Position numbers and translations under genes: made by a program
Source of the DNA: Pricia antarctica
GTDB taxonomy: Bacteria; Bacteroidota; Bacteroidia; Flavobacteriales; Flavobacteriaceae
Direction of reading: 5' to 3'
Assembly (NCBI RefSeq): GCF_900101815.1
Contig: NZ_FNAO01000004.1
Location: 310,001 to 374,000, forward strand
Length of the DNA: 64,000 nucleotides
Shown: one piece after another, positions 34,000 to 43,389 of the stretch
Position numbering within the stretch: the stretch's first letter is position 1
How the letters are laid out: every line of letters starts with the position of its first letter
Notes under the pieces: generated by a model
Told to the model about the DNA's origin: nothing
Databases searched by the model: none
The model's input: the letters and a program-made list of their open reading frames with translations, nothing else

Positions 34000-35400
34000 T
34001 TAGCGAAGACTTATTAGCTTTTCGGAAGTTTCGCTTTCAGCCTTTGAAATTTCGCTTTCGGCTTTTCTTTGAAATGAGAAAAATGTTTTCGGAAATGCGG
34101 GCGTAACCCCTATTTCCATAACTGGGTATGCGAGGAAGTTGATGAGACCGGAATGTGGTCCGGGCTCGATTTTTAGATCTCGTCCACGGGTGAATTCGAT
34201 ACGATTTGCCGGATGCCGACCAAAATAATAAGTGGCCAGTGCCGTATATTTATTGGCTTCGCTAATATCAACGGGCCACCATTTGTCCTCTGCATAAAAT
34301 TCCGCCCAACAGTGATAGCCATCGATGCCTCCTTCGTCGCGTTCCGATGGGATAGCAGCGCCTACGGCAAACCGCGCAGGTATTCCCGCTGATCTTGCCA
34401 GCGAAATGAAGAGCGAATGGAACTCAGTGCAATTACCCGTAAGCGCGTCGCATGCGTAAACAGCATCACCTGTGCCATATTTGCCCGCCTTGATGTACCG
34501 CATACTTTCTATCACATAATCATATAAAGCCCGTGCCTGCATGATGGTACTTTCGCTGTTCCTCTGCCCGATAATGGAATCTGCCAATACCTGAAACCGG
34601 TCTCCGACAGGCATTAGTAAACTGGGCTCCAGATATCTTGTAGGCGATGCATTTTCAGCATACGGCTTTTTTTCCTTTCTTTTAACGTCATAAACAAGTT
34701 CCACTTTTTCCCCGCTTTGTTCCGGGGAAAGTTCCATATACAATATCGTATTGCCATAGGTCTTTTCTTTGAGCATTTGATGTTCTACGGGTGCCTCTAA
34801 GGAGGTGAGTTCGACGGTCTGGAAGCGATCGCTTTGAGGAACTGGAATCCATATTTTTGCCGATTCAGCCATTTCTGGCAAGGTAACCTCATAACGAAAC
34901 TCAAAGCTGTCTTCCCCTTCGATGACCCCCAGTAAATCAGATGACGCGCCCTCAATAGGCACTCTGTACCACGTCTTGTTCTCACGCCGTTTCCAGGTAT
35001 AAAAAGGTTTACCGTTGAGCTTGTGGAGGGTCGTTTCCGTGACGGTCATGTTGCCCGGATCGCCTTCCAGGAAAAAATCCACATCGTATACGTCACCGCT
35101 TATATCGGCGAGGTCGACACAGGCAAAATGACGTCGAGGTCCTAGATTTGAAAGGTATTCCGTATGTACCCGTACCAATTTAAGGTGCAATTCCTTTTCG
35201 TCCGTATCCATGTTAAAATATCCGTCTCCTTCGGCTACCTTTTTGGCGATATTGGCTTTGATGCCCGCTTCAATATCGGCCGTAACTACTTTAGGAACGT
35301 TCCTGTTCGCGAAGTTGTTTTCTTCTTTCTGTTTAGTGCTTGAATTGCAGGCCATCATCATAGCGAGCATCAAGGCCAAAAGTATTCGTAGGTTCTTCAT
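34000..35400 (-). CDS. transglutaminase-like lipoprotein
   Basis: A 466-residue protein. The start at 35400 (MKNLRILLALMLAMMMAC) gives a clean lipoprotein signal with Cys near residue 18. The C-terminal half has a transglutaminase-like papain fold: Cys in GNCTEFHSLFISLARSAGIP, His in GYHCWAEFYAED, Asp in WWPVDISEA. Such domains act as proteases, amidases or cross-linkers in the periplasm. An N-terminal beta-rich domain precedes it. Substrate unknown. Convergent with the small acidic lipoprotein gene. Confidence 0.88.
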   Translation of the reverse strand: MKNLRILLALMLAMMMACNSSTKQKEENNFANRNVPKVVTADIEAGIKANIAKKVAEGDGYFNMDTDEKELHLKLVRVHTEYLSNLGPRRHFACVDLADISGDVYDVDFFLEGDPGNMTVTETTLHKLNGKPFYTWKRRENKTWYRVPIEGASSDLLGVIEGEDSFEFRYEVTLPEMAESAKIWIPVPQSDRFQTVELTSLEAPVEHQMLKEKTYGNTILYMELSPEQSGEKVELVYDVKRKEKKPYAENASPTRYLEPSLLMPVGDRFQVLADSIIGQRNSESTIMQARALYDYVIESMRYIKAGKYGTGDAVYACDALTGNCTEFHSLFISLARSAGIPARFAVGAAIPSERDEGGIDGYHCWAEFYAEDKWWPVDISEANKYTALATYYFGRHPANRIEFTRGRDLKIEPGPHSGLINFLAYPVMEIGVTPAFPKTFFSFQRKAESEISKAESETSEKLISLR

Positions 35401-35593
35401 TTTTGCATACAATTAATAAGGGCATGAATTTACGACAATTCCACCGGTATTCAATTTGGAATACTTGGCGCGTGGTTTTTCATGACCCTTTTAGAGATTA
35501 TTTTGAATGAAAACAGGAATTAACTGCTGTTTTATTAGGATTTCTCCCAAAAAGTAGTAAGTTATAGAAGGTAATATAAACTAAAACATATAT

Positions 35594-36454
35594 ATGAGGC
35601 AACTGAAAATCACGAAACAAGTTACAAACAGGGATACTAAATCATTAGAAAAATACTTTCAGGAAATATCAAAAATTGATTTGATTACTGCGGATGAAGA
35701 AGTAGAACTGGCCAGAAGAATACGTGAAGGAGATCAGATTGCCCTCAATAAATTAGTCAACGCCAATTTACGTTTCGTGGTTTCGGCCGCAAAACAATAT
35801 CAAGGAAGCGGTCTACGGCTTTCAGATCTGATCAATGAAGGAAATATTGGATTGGTTAAAGCCGCCAAACGTTTTGATGAGACCCGTGGCTTTAAATTTA
35901 TTTCTTATGCCGTGTGGTGGATTCGCCAGTCGATATTGCAGGCCATGTCGCAACAATCGCGAATGATTCGTTTGCCCTTGAACAAAATCGGGCTAATCAG
36001 TAAAATAAAAAAGGTTTACTCTTCTTTGGAACAGGCCTTTCAACGGCCTCCAAGTGCCATCGAAATTGCTAGGGAACTTGATATCAGTACCGCGCAGGTT
36101 AAACTCGCAATGAAAAATTCAGGAAAGCATTTATCTATGGACGCTCCTTTTCAAGAAGGGGAATCTAGCAACCTATACCATGTACTGGCATCGAAAGATG
36201 CACCTAGTCCTGATGCCACGATGATGAAAGATTCCCTCAGAACGGATATCAATCAAGCATTAAAGGTACTTCCCGACAGGGAAAGTGAAATTGTACGCTT
36301 ATACTATGGTATTGGAGAGCAGACCCCCAAGAGCCTGAGCGAAATTGGCGAACTTTTTGACATCACCAGGGAGCGTGTGCGACAGATAAGAGAAAAAGCA
36401 ATTCGCATTTTGCGGAACAAATCCAATAATGCAGTCTTGCAGGGCTATTTGTAA
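35594..36454 (+). CDS. RpoD-like sigma-70 family factor (probable paralogue)
   Basis: A 286-residue sigma factor with the flavobacterial RpoD plan: MRQLKITKQVTNRDTKSLEKY start, region 1.2 (LITADEEVELARRIREGD), 2.1-2.4 (LINEGNIGLVKAAKRFDETR and YAVWWIRQSILQAM), region 3, and 4.2 helix-turn-helix (ITRERVRQIREKAI). It differs from the family's principal factor as I recall it: GSGLRLSDLINEGN in place of NQGLTLPDLINEGN, and NKSNNAVLQGYL in place of the usual TSRSKILKTYLG tail. It is therefore probably an alternative primary-like sigma. The promoter-recognition residues of region 2.4 are largely kept, so it likely reads similar promoters. A hairpin terminator follows 44 bases later. Confidence 0.85.
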   Translation: MRQLKITKQVTNRDTKSLEKYFQEISKIDLITADEEVELARRIREGDQIALNKLVNANLRFVVSAAKQYQGSGLRLSDLINEGNIGLVKAAKRFDETRGFKFISYAVWWIRQSILQAMSQQSRMIRLPLNKIGLISKIKKVYSSLEQAFQRPPSAIEIARELDISTAQVKLAMKNSGKHLSMDAPFQEGESSNLYHVLASKDAPSPDATMMKDSLRTDINQALKVLPDRESEIVRLYYGIGEQTPKSLSEIGELFDITRERVRQIREKAIRILRNKSNNAVLQGYL

Positions 36455-36495
36455 GATTAGGGTAAATCACTCATTTTTAAAGAAACAAGCACAAA

Positions 36496-36530
36496 AAAAG
36501 CCGTCTCGTTTGGTTTCGAGACGGCTTCTT
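36496..36530 (-). terminator. strong hairpin terminator between convergent genes
   Basis: A perfect 11-bp inverted repeat AAGCCGTCTCG / CGAGACGGCTT (36498-36508, 36517-36527). The run of seven A to its left becomes a U tract on the minus strand, so it best terminates the fasciclin gene; it may also stop the sigma-factor transcript. Confidence 0.9.
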
Positions 36531-36557
36531 AAATGAAAACCACTTATAGTTTTATAC

Positions 36558-37187
36558 TTATTTTTTGGCAATAAGTACATCATTGATTACGTGTACGATT
36601 CCATTTGAAGCCTCAACATTTCCAAGGACTACTTGGGTCTTGTTGCCCTTTTCGTCCTTAAGTATAATCTGATCCCCTTTAAGGCCAGCCTCCAATTCTT
36701 TTCCACTTACCGTCTTGAACTTGTATTTTCCTTTGGCCCCATTGATGGCTTTTACCAGCTGGTCGGACGTGATTTCGCCGGCTACAACGTGATACTTTAA
36801 GATATTGGTCAGTAGCTCTTTGTTTTCCGGTTTTGCTAGCTCCGCAATGGAAAGATTTTTCGGTAATTTTTCAAATGCATTGTTTGTCGGTGCAAACACA
36901 GTGTAACTTCCCGGTTCGGAAAGCATTTTGTCAAGCCCTGCGGCCTTGACCGCGGATACTAGGGTGGAAAGCTCGGCATTTTTTCCGGCTACCGCTGCGA
37001 TACTGGTCGCCATCATTTCTTTCTTTTTGGCTTCTTCCTTTGTTTTTTCCGCTTGCGCTTCTTCCATGGCGATTTTATCCTCCGCAGCTTTTTTATCGGC
37101 ATCTAGCTTGGCCTGGTCTTTACATGAGACCATCGCGAGAACCGTACAGAAGGTTAAAAATAGGATTTTTGTGTTTTTCAGTTTCAT
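36558..37187 (-). CDS. fasciclin-domain lipoprotein
   Basis: A 209-residue protein. Lipoprotein signal MKLKNTKILFLTF with VSC at residues 20-22. Residues 25-60 are Lys/Glu/Ala-rich and helical. Residues 63-209 form a FAS1 domain (LVSAVKAAGLDKMLSEPG, YTVFAPTNNAFEKLP, ending SNGIVHVINDVLIAKK). FAS1 domains mediate adhesion and surface interactions. Anchored to a membrane by lipid; no operon partner. Confidence 0.92.
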   Translation of the reverse strand: MKLKNTKILFLTFCTVLAMVSCKDQAKLDADKKAAEDKIAMEEAQAEKTKEEAKKKEMMATSIAAVAGKNAELSTLVSAVKAAGLDKMLSEPGSYTVFAPTNNAFEKLPKNLSIAELAKPENKELLTNILKYHVVAGEITSDQLVKAINGAKGKYKFKTVSGKELEAGLKGDQIILKDEKGNKTQVVLGNVEASNGIVHVINDVLIAKK

Positions 37188-37329
37188 AATTAATTGATTA
37201 ATCTATTTGTACCTAAAGTAGTTCGATAAATCTTCCTTTGAGTCCTTAGTCTTATTAAAATTATGTTAAATATAGGGCCGGTATCCGACAACGATATGAC
37301 CGTTGGGTTTATTATGAATTGCAAAAGAA

Positions 37330-38049
37330 TTAGTCTTTCACAAAAACCATACAATGCTGCCAAGGCAAATTATCGATATTCCGTTCCAGCTTCATTCCGG
37401 CGGCTTTCATTTCCTTTACAGCCTGCGCCTCCGTCATTTTGTGGAGTTGTTTGATGGGTACGCTCTCGTCTTCGCCGCGATATTCGATCAGGTAGAGCTT
37501 CCCGTCAGGGCGAAGGGCCTTTTTTACGGAGGCTATCATGGCTACGGGATAATTGAATTCGTGGTAGACATCGACCATCAATACCTTATCTACTGAGTTT
37601 TCGGGGAGGTTGATGTTTTTTTCGCTTCCTTTTACGATGGATATGTTTTTGCTGGCCCCGGCTTCCTTTTTATCGCGGAGGGCGGCCAACATTTCATCCT
37701 GTATATCAACGGCATAAATCAATCCCTTATCGGCCAAGGTTGCCATTTTGAACACGTGATAGCCGCTGCCCGCACCGATATCGGCTATGGAGTCGCCGGA
37801 TCGAATGGCCATATCACGCAGTAGTTTCGTTGTATTTTCTTCTTCCTCACGATTGGAACGTTCCAACCAACTCATCCCTTGAAAACCCATTACGTGGGCA
37901 ATTTCCCTCCCCATATACCACTTGCCAATGCCATCGGGATCCCCAGTTTTGTAGGTATACTTTACGTTGGTTTTATCGTCTTTACCAGACTGACCCATAC
38001 ACTGATAGAGCGGCAGTGTAATTACCAATAAAAATAGGAAGCGCAACAT
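37330..38049 (-). CDS. predicted exported class I SAM methyltransferase
   Basis: About 239 residues from MLRFLFLLVITL (a start six codons upstream is possible). The fold is a standard Rossmann methyltransferase: SIADIGAGSGYHVFKMA as motif I, IYAVDIQDEMLAALR as motif II, KVLMVDVYHEFNYP and RPDGKLYLIEYRGEDE later. What is odd is the N-terminus, which has a hydrophobic stretch ending LPLYQC, a good lipobox, so the protein is predicted to be a lipoprotein outside the cytoplasm where SAM is not expected. Either the signal is a membrane anchor or the protein uses another ligand. Similar signal-bearing methyltransferases occur in Bacteroidota; function unknown. Confidence 0.8.
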   Translation of the reverse strand: MLRFLFLLVITLPLYQCMGQSGKDDKTNVKYTYKTGDPDGIGKWYMGREIAHVMGFQGMSWLERSNREEEENTTKLLRDMAIRSGDSIADIGAGSGYHVFKMATLADKGLIYAVDIQDEMLAALRDKKEAGASKNISIVKGSEKNINLPENSVDKVLMVDVYHEFNYPVAMIASVKKALRPDGKLYLIEYRGEDESVPIKQLHKMTEAQAVKEMKAAGMKLERNIDNLPWQHCMVFVKD

Positions 38050-38176
38050 TTTTCGAAGATGTATCATAGCATTTGAAGTTTTTACAGGAAAGATAACAAG
38101 AAAAATTGCCCCTTCCCCTACTCCTGCTTAATAACCTTCTCGAGAATCTGTGCATGGGTCGCTCTCTAGTACTAAT

Positions 38177-40414
38177 TCAATCTTCCCGAAAGGCATCCTG
38201 CTGCATCAATACTTCCCCAAAGGAGATTTCTTCCGCGGCCAAGACCATTACAGTGGTGGGCAATGATCGAATACGCTGCTGCAGCTTCGTGTAGTAGTCT
38301 ATAAAATGAGCACCCGGAAGGGCCATTCCCATAAATATAAGATCTGCATCGGCGGAAGACTCGTGTAACACGGTGTCAAATGAACGTCCGTCGGATATGA
38401 TCACTTCAAGTACCGCCCCGGTCCTTAATTTCTTGATTACCGCAGATAAATTACGACGTGCGTCTTTGGCCGCTTTTTCGTTGGGAACCATCATTTTTAT
38501 TCTCACCTTGGCATCGTACCAAGCCAAGCTGCTTTGCATAAGATAGGCCAGCAGCATTAGCAGCCCGCCATTTCCCTTGAGGCCACCCCACCATAAATCG
38601 ATACGCTCCCGGTTTCCAAATCCCTTTTCCTCGTTATCGTGTACGATGATTACATTGCGTTTCAGCGTATGGAATTGCGCAATCATATCACAATATTCTT
38701 GCCTGATGGCCTCATTTTCGCTATCTCCCAAGATAATGGTATTGGGCACGATACTGCCCAAGCCGTAGAATTTCACAAACTCCGCAGCACCTTTGAAAGG
38801 ATTGGGAGCGGAGATGACACGGGCGAAGCCCCTCGCGCTGCGCTTGGACAAAAAATCCTGAATATTGTATTCCATCCTTTTTCGGCGTTCATTGTCGATC
38901 TGGTTTCCCGTGAGTACCGTGGCGACAGTCAAGATACCCCGGTTATGGGTAATGGAGGCCGCGAAATCGATCAAATGCCAACGTTTTGTGGGCGCTCCGG
39001 AAAGCACCAACGGATTGGGCCGCCAGGTTTTGGATTCCTTCTTTTGCCCCAGGCTAAGCAATCCAGCGCGTATAACGGCCATCCAGAGACCCCTGCGAAC
39101 GTCTCCCCAAGCGGTTTTCATCTCCCTGCTTTGCAGCCAGAAAAAAACCACCAGTATAAAAGCGAGGGCCAGTGCCGTTGCCAGTGCATTAATTAGCAAC
39201 ATTACTGCAATACAGCCTAGCGTACCCAGCAACGAGAATATCCAATGCACCTTGAACGATGGCCGGAACGATGGACTGTCGAGCACGCCTTCTATGCCCG
39301 CTGCGGCATTTAAAATGCCGTAGGTGGTCAGAAAAAACATCGTTAAAACGGGGGCGAGAATGTTCAAATTGCCCATATAGACAGCGACCAAAGCAATGGC
39401 CAAAGTGAAGACCGTACCATAGCGGGGGGCATCGTCATTGGCGGATCCCTTGCCCAACCAGCCCAAAGACCTTGGCAGTACGCGATCTCGTGCCAAAGCC
39501 TGAAGTACCCGGGGGGCGCCAAGAATACTCCCTACTGCGCTGGATAAGGTTGCGCCCCAGACCCCTATTAAAATGGCATCGCCCCAGTACGCCATCTTGC
39601 GCATGATCATGGGATCATCTATTAGCGAAAGGGCATCGGCGCGGTTGGCGAGAATTATGGGCAAAATCATGTAAATGACATAGCCGACCCCAATGGCCGC
39701 AAAGGTGCCGCGCGGGATGGATTTTGAAGGATTTTTAAGGTCTCCAGACATGTTTATACCGGACATAATGCCGGTTACAGCGGGAAAAAATACGGCAAAA
39801 ACGACCCAAAAGTCCTCTGAATTACGATCGGCGGCTCCCCACATCTCAATGGTCGTATCTTCGATGGGACTTCCGAAAAATAGGGATATCAGGGACAGTA
39901 CGATACCGAACATGATAAAATATTGGGCCCGTATAGCCACTTTCGCCGATATGGTGGCCAAGGTGGCAACCCCTAAAGTAGTAACCAGACCTACGGTCTT
40001 AAAATCCAGGGAAGGGAACACACTGGTCACGCTTTCCGCAAAGCCGACGGTATATAGGGCCACGGAAAGGGCAAGCGCTATATATAATGGAATACCAATC
40101 GCCCCACCGATCTCAATACCCAGCGAACGGCTGATCATGTAGTAGGCACCGCCCGTCCGAACCTGTTGGTCGGTCGCAATGGCAGCTATGGAAAGTGCCG
40201 TTAAAAAAGTAATCGCGGTACCTAGGGTCACAATAATCAGGGTGCCCAAAAGCCCTACGTTTCCTACTACCCAACCAAAGCGTAGGTACATGATAACGCC
40301 GAGAATGGTAAGCAGGGAGGGCGTGAAAACACCTCCAAAAGTTCCCAGACCGGTCTTTACGGAGGGAACAACCTGTTCCCTATCCGGCGCATTTCGCCGA
40401 AAAGGATTTTTCAT
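38177..40414 (-). CDS. SLC12-like cation-chloride cotransporter / APC-family permease
   Basis: A 745-residue protein. Residues ~20-470 hold about 12 hydrophobic segments with the APC-superfamily start GTFGGVFTPSLLTILGVIMY and the SLC12-like FAVFFPAVTGIMSGINMSGD and ILGAPRVLQALARD motifs. Residues ~490-745 form a soluble domain resembling the SLC12 C-terminus (SPNPFKGAAEF-type ISAPNPFKGAAEFVKF, IVHDNEEKGFG, DLWWGGLKGNGGLLMLL). It probably moves K+, Na+ or Cl- together. Stand-alone gene, preceded by the terminator of the next operon. Confidence 0.88.
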   Translation of the reverse strand: MKNPFRRNAPDREQVVPSVKTGLGTFGGVFTPSLLTILGVIMYLRFGWVVGNVGLLGTLIIVTLGTAITFLTALSIAAIATDQQVRTGGAYYMISRSLGIEIGGAIGIPLYIALALSVALYTVGFAESVTSVFPSLDFKTVGLVTTLGVATLATISAKVAIRAQYFIMFGIVLSLISLFFGSPIEDTTIEMWGAADRNSEDFWVVFAVFFPAVTGIMSGINMSGDLKNPSKSIPRGTFAAIGVGYVIYMILPIILANRADALSLIDDPMIMRKMAYWGDAILIGVWGATLSSAVGSILGAPRVLQALARDRVLPRSLGWLGKGSANDDAPRYGTVFTLAIALVAVYMGNLNILAPVLTMFFLTTYGILNAAAGIEGVLDSPSFRPSFKVHWIFSLLGTLGCIAVMLLINALATALALAFILVVFFWLQSREMKTAWGDVRRGLWMAVIRAGLLSLGQKKESKTWRPNPLVLSGAPTKRWHLIDFAASITHNRGILTVATVLTGNQIDNERRKRMEYNIQDFLSKRSARGFARVISAPNPFKGAAEFVKFYGLGSIVPNTIILGDSENEAIRQEYCDMIAQFHTLKRNVIIVHDNEEKGFGNRERIDLWWGGLKGNGGLLMLLAYLMQSSLAWYDAKVRIKMMVPNEKAAKDARRNLSAVIKKLRTGAVLEVIISDGRSFDTVLHESSADADLIFMGMALPGAHFIDYYTKLQQRIRSLPTTVMVLAAEEISFGEVLMQQDAFRED

Positions 40415-40469
40415 TTACTATTATTTGTTGGTTCGGTTCGGAAGTTAATTGGCATCAAGTTAGGGATAA

Positions 40470-40502
40470 TAAAAAAGCCTTCCCAATGGAAGGCTAATTT
40501 TT
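40470..40502 (-). terminator. terminator of the redox gene run
   Basis: Perfect 8-bp hairpin AGCCTTCC / GGAAGGCT (40476-40483, 40488-40495) with a four-base loop. On the minus strand it is followed by six U. It lies about 100 bases after the ferredoxin-reductase-like gene stop. Confidence 0.9.
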
Positions 40503-40593
40503 TGCAAATAGTGTTCTATTTGATCCTGTATAATTCTTGAAGTTTCCGAGTGCTAGCAATATCGCAAGCGAGTGGATACTAGAAAAAAAAGAC

Positions 40594-41262
40594 CTACATA
40601 TCCTCGGTCACTATCTTGTTTTTGGCCACCCCCATTTTGCTTAAGCTACCTACAACGTCATCGATCATCTCTGGCGGGCCGCAGACATAAAAGTATTGGT
40701 CAACATCGGAAATTTGGGCCTTTAAAAACTCAAAATCCATTCGACCATGGGCATAGGCATCCGTTTTTTCTTCGGATAGGATGTTGACAAAATCATCTCC
40801 CAACCAATTCTCAAAATGATCTTTAAAGAATATATCGCGTTGTTTTTTGTTTGCAAAAAGGAGCTTATTGCCTTTAATATCCCCATTTTTGGCCAAATCT
40901 CGAAGAATGGCAATGAAAGGTGTTACACCTGCCCCACCGGCTATAAAAACACCGGGACCTTTATATTGGATAGTGCCCCAAGCATCGCCGATGATAAACT
41001 GATCCCCAGGTTCCAAAACAGGTATTTGTTCGGTTACTCCATGGTGATCGGGATATACTTTGATTACAAATTCAAGCGTATCTTCTTTTGGAAGGCCGGT
41101 AAAGGTAAACGGACGCTTTTCATTCCTCCATTTGGGATGCGTCAAGGCGAATTCGGTGGCTTGACCCGGCGTAAAGCTGAAATCTTTGGGTCGCTGGGCG
41201 ACCAGATGTACTACATTATGATTCAGATAGGTGATGCTATCCAAGGTTATATTTCTTTCCAT
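40594..41262 (-). CDS. ferredoxin/flavodoxin-NADP reductase-like flavoprotein
   Basis: A 222-residue FAD/NAD(P)-binding protein of the FNR superfamily. NEKRPFTFTG is the RxYS-type FAD motif, FIAGGAGVTPFIAIL is the NAD(P) loop, and YVCGPPEMIDDVV is the conserved CGPP motif. It has no ferredoxin domain, so its electron partner is separate. It lies ten bases downstream of the Zn alcohol dehydrogenase and is the last gene before a terminator. Confidence 0.9.
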   Translation of the reverse strand: MERNITLDSITYLNHNVVHLVAQRPKDFSFTPGQATEFALTHPKWRNEKRPFTFTGLPKEDTLEFVIKVYPDHHGVTEQIPVLEPGDQFIIGDAWGTIQYKGPGVFIAGGAGVTPFIAILRDLAKNGDIKGNKLLFANKKQRDIFFKDHFENWLGDDFVNILSEEKTDAYAHGRMDFEFLKAQISDVDQYFYVCGPPEMIDDVVGSLSKMGVAKNKIVTEDM

Positions 41263-41272
41263 AGTATTTTTT

Positions 41273-42325
41273 TTAATTTTTCAATGAAGCCATATCGATT
41301 ACAAAACGATACTTAACGTCATTATCCATTACCCGCTTATAGGCTGTATTGATATCTTTCATATCGATCATCTCAACATCGGAAACAATATTGTGCTCTC
41401 CACAAAAATCCAACATTTCTTGGGTTTCCTTGATACCTCCGATCAAAGAACCGGCGACACGTTTTCTGCCCATAATCAATCCGGCTCCATTGAAAGGATC
41501 CAAGGGTTCTACCGATCCGACCAATACCATAGTGGCATCCCTTTTAAGCAAAGCGATGTAGGGATCCATCTTATGACCCACGGGAATAGTGTTCAATATA
41601 AAGTCGAAACTGCCCTGATGTTTTTTCATGGCATCCTTATCCTTGGAAATCAAAACCTCATGCGCCCCCAAACGTTCGGCGTCATCCGCCTTATCAGGCG
41701 ATGTGGTTATCATCACGACATGTGCGCCCATGGCATTGGCGAACTTCACACCCATGTGGCCGAGACCGCCCAGACCGATTACGCCTACCTTGTCGCCTTT
41801 CTTGACCTTCCAGTTTTTCAGGGGCGAATAGGTAGTGATGCCCGCACATAATAAAGGAGCAGCTGCTTTCTCATCGATATTCTCGGGAATGCTCAGAACG
41901 AATTCCTTATCCACTACAATAGACGTAGTATACCCGCCGTGGGTGTGGTCGTCCATGTGTTTATCCTTACTGCCGTAGGTCATGGTCGCCCCGTTTTCAC
42001 AGAATTGTTCCATGTCGTCTTTACAAGCGGAACAGGTTTGGCAGGAATCCACCATACAGCCGACACCGACCAATTGGCCTTCTTTAAAATCGGTTACGCC
42101 ATCACCTACAGAAACTACGCGCCCAACAATTTCGTGCCCGGGGATCATCGGATAGACTGAATTGCCCCAGTCATTATGAACGGTATGAATATCACTGTGA
42201 CATACGCCACAATAGGTAATATCGATTTCCACGTCATCTTTTTGAATGTCGCGTCTATTTATGGTCATCGGCTCAAGATCTGCTTTGGAATCTTTGGCTC
42301 CGTATGCTTTTACATTTTCTTTCAT
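41273..42325 (-). CDS. NAD(P)-dependent zinc alcohol dehydrogenase, YahK/cinnamyl-alcohol type
   Basis: A 350-residue medium-chain dehydrogenase. Catalytic zinc ligands are in TYCGVCHSDIHT and MIPGHEIVGRV. The structural zinc cluster is CQTCSACKDDMEQFC. The cofactor loop is GVIGLGGLGHMGVKFA. Relatives reduce a wide range of aldehydes with NADPH. Position between OsmC and the ferredoxin-reductase-like gene suggests a detoxification operon. Confidence 0.93.
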   Translation of the reverse strand: MKENVKAYGAKDSKADLEPMTINRRDIQKDDVEIDITYCGVCHSDIHTVHNDWGNSVYPMIPGHEIVGRVVSVGDGVTDFKEGQLVGVGCMVDSCQTCSACKDDMEQFCENGATMTYGSKDKHMDDHTHGGYTTSIVVDKEFVLSIPENIDEKAAAPLLCAGITTYSPLKNWKVKKGDKVGVIGLGGLGHMGVKFANAMGAHVVMITTSPDKADDAERLGAHEVLISKDKDAMKKHQGSFDFILNTIPVGHKMDPYIALLKRDATMVLVGSVEPLDPFNGAGLIMGRKRVAGSLIGGIKETQEMLDFCGEHNIVSDVEMIDMKDINTAYKRVMDNDVKYRFVIDMASLKN

Positions 42326-42378
42326 AAAATTTTTTTATTTGTGTTATTTGTGTTGTACTTGATTTTGACGGATTTGCC

Positions 42379-42798
42379 TTAAACCTTCAATTTAGCATCC
42401 AAGGTAATCTCCGTATCCAATAATTTAGAAACGGGACAAACCTCTTTGGCTTTTTCCGCGATTTTTACAAATTCATCTTCCTTAATATTAGGGACCTTAC
42501 CGGATACACTTAAGGCGATTTTCACGATTTCACCATCCTTGAAAGTCACCTGGGCATCGGTATGGAGTTCGTCGGGGGTATAGTCGTTCTCGCCCAGCAA
42601 TCCACTGAGCTGCATGGTATAGCAACCCGCATGCGCCGCACCGATCAGCTCTTCGGGATTGGTGCCGTTTTCGTCCTTAAATCGGGTGCCAAAGGCATAT
42701 ACCGCTTTTTTCAAGGCTCCGCTGCCCGTAGTTATATCCCCTTTTCCTTCTTTTATACTTCCCTGCCAACTCGCAGAGGCGTTTCTTGTGAAATTCAT
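42379..42798 (-). CDS. osmC: OsmC family peroxiredoxin-like protein
   Basis: A 139-residue protein with the two redox cysteines of the OsmC/Ohr family in AAHAGCYTMQLSG and EVCPVSKLLDT, and the start ASASWQGSIKEGKGDI. The form without an extra helix and with NPEELIGAAHAGC fits OsmC rather than Ohr. It reduces organic hydroperoxides. It lies 53 bases upstream of the alcohol dehydrogenase gene. Confidence 0.92.
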   Translation of the reverse strand: MNFTRNASASWQGSIKEGKGDITTGSGALKKAVYAFGTRFKDENGTNPEELIGAAHAGCYTMQLSGLLGENDYTPDELHTDAQVTFKDGEIVKIALSVSGKVPNIKEDEFVKIAEKAKEVCPVSKLLDTEITLDAKLKV

Positions 42799-42954
42799 AA
42801 TGATGTATCTTACTAGTTAGTACTAATTGATCTGTAGCGCATAATGCCAAAATAAATGCAATGCGCCATTTGTAAGAACGATGCTTGGCGAAAACCGTTC
42901 AGCGCAGGGCATTCATCGCTAATTATGGGTTGCAAAGCGATGGATGAGAAAGCT

Positions 42955-43353
42955 TTAAACCGCTTTCATACCCGCTTCCGCAACGGCGTGATCGTCTTCG
43001 ACGGTACTTCCGCTGACGCCAATGGCGCCGACAATATGCCCGTCTTCGTTTTCAATGGGAATGCCCCCCGGAAAGGTAACCAAACCCCCATTGGTATGTT
43101 CAATATTGAAAAGGGATTTTCCTGGTTGGGATATTTTTCCGATTTCCCCGGATGGCATATCGAAATATCGCGCGGTTTTCGCTTTCTTGATCGAGATGTC
43201 GATGGAACCCAACCAAGCACCGTCCATTTTCGCAAAGGCGACCAAATTAACGCCGGAATCTACAATGGCGATGTTCATCTTAACGTCCATTTCCACCGCT
43301 TTTTTCTGGGCGGCCTGAATTGCTCTTTCTGCTTTTTCTAGTGTTATATTCAT
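42955..43353 (-). CDS. GlcG/HbpS family heme-binding-like protein
   Basis: A 132-residue protein typical of the HbpS/GlcG family: [40 protein letters not shown], and the C-terminal [21 protein letters not shown]. Family members bind heme or act as redox-stress accessory proteins; some are linked to glycolate loci. Between the Old Yellow Enzyme gene (36-base gap) and OsmC, supporting a stress role. Function not established. Confidence 0.9.
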   Translation of the reverse strand: MNITLEKAERAIQAAQKKAVEMDVKMNIAIVDSGVNLVAFAKMDGAWLGSIDISIKKAKTARYFDMPSGEIGKISQPGKSLFNIEHTNGGLVTFPGGIPIENEDGHIVGAIGVSGSTVEDDHAVAEAGMKAV

Positions 43354-43389
43354 TCTTACTATTTTAGTTACTATTTACTTTGGATATTT

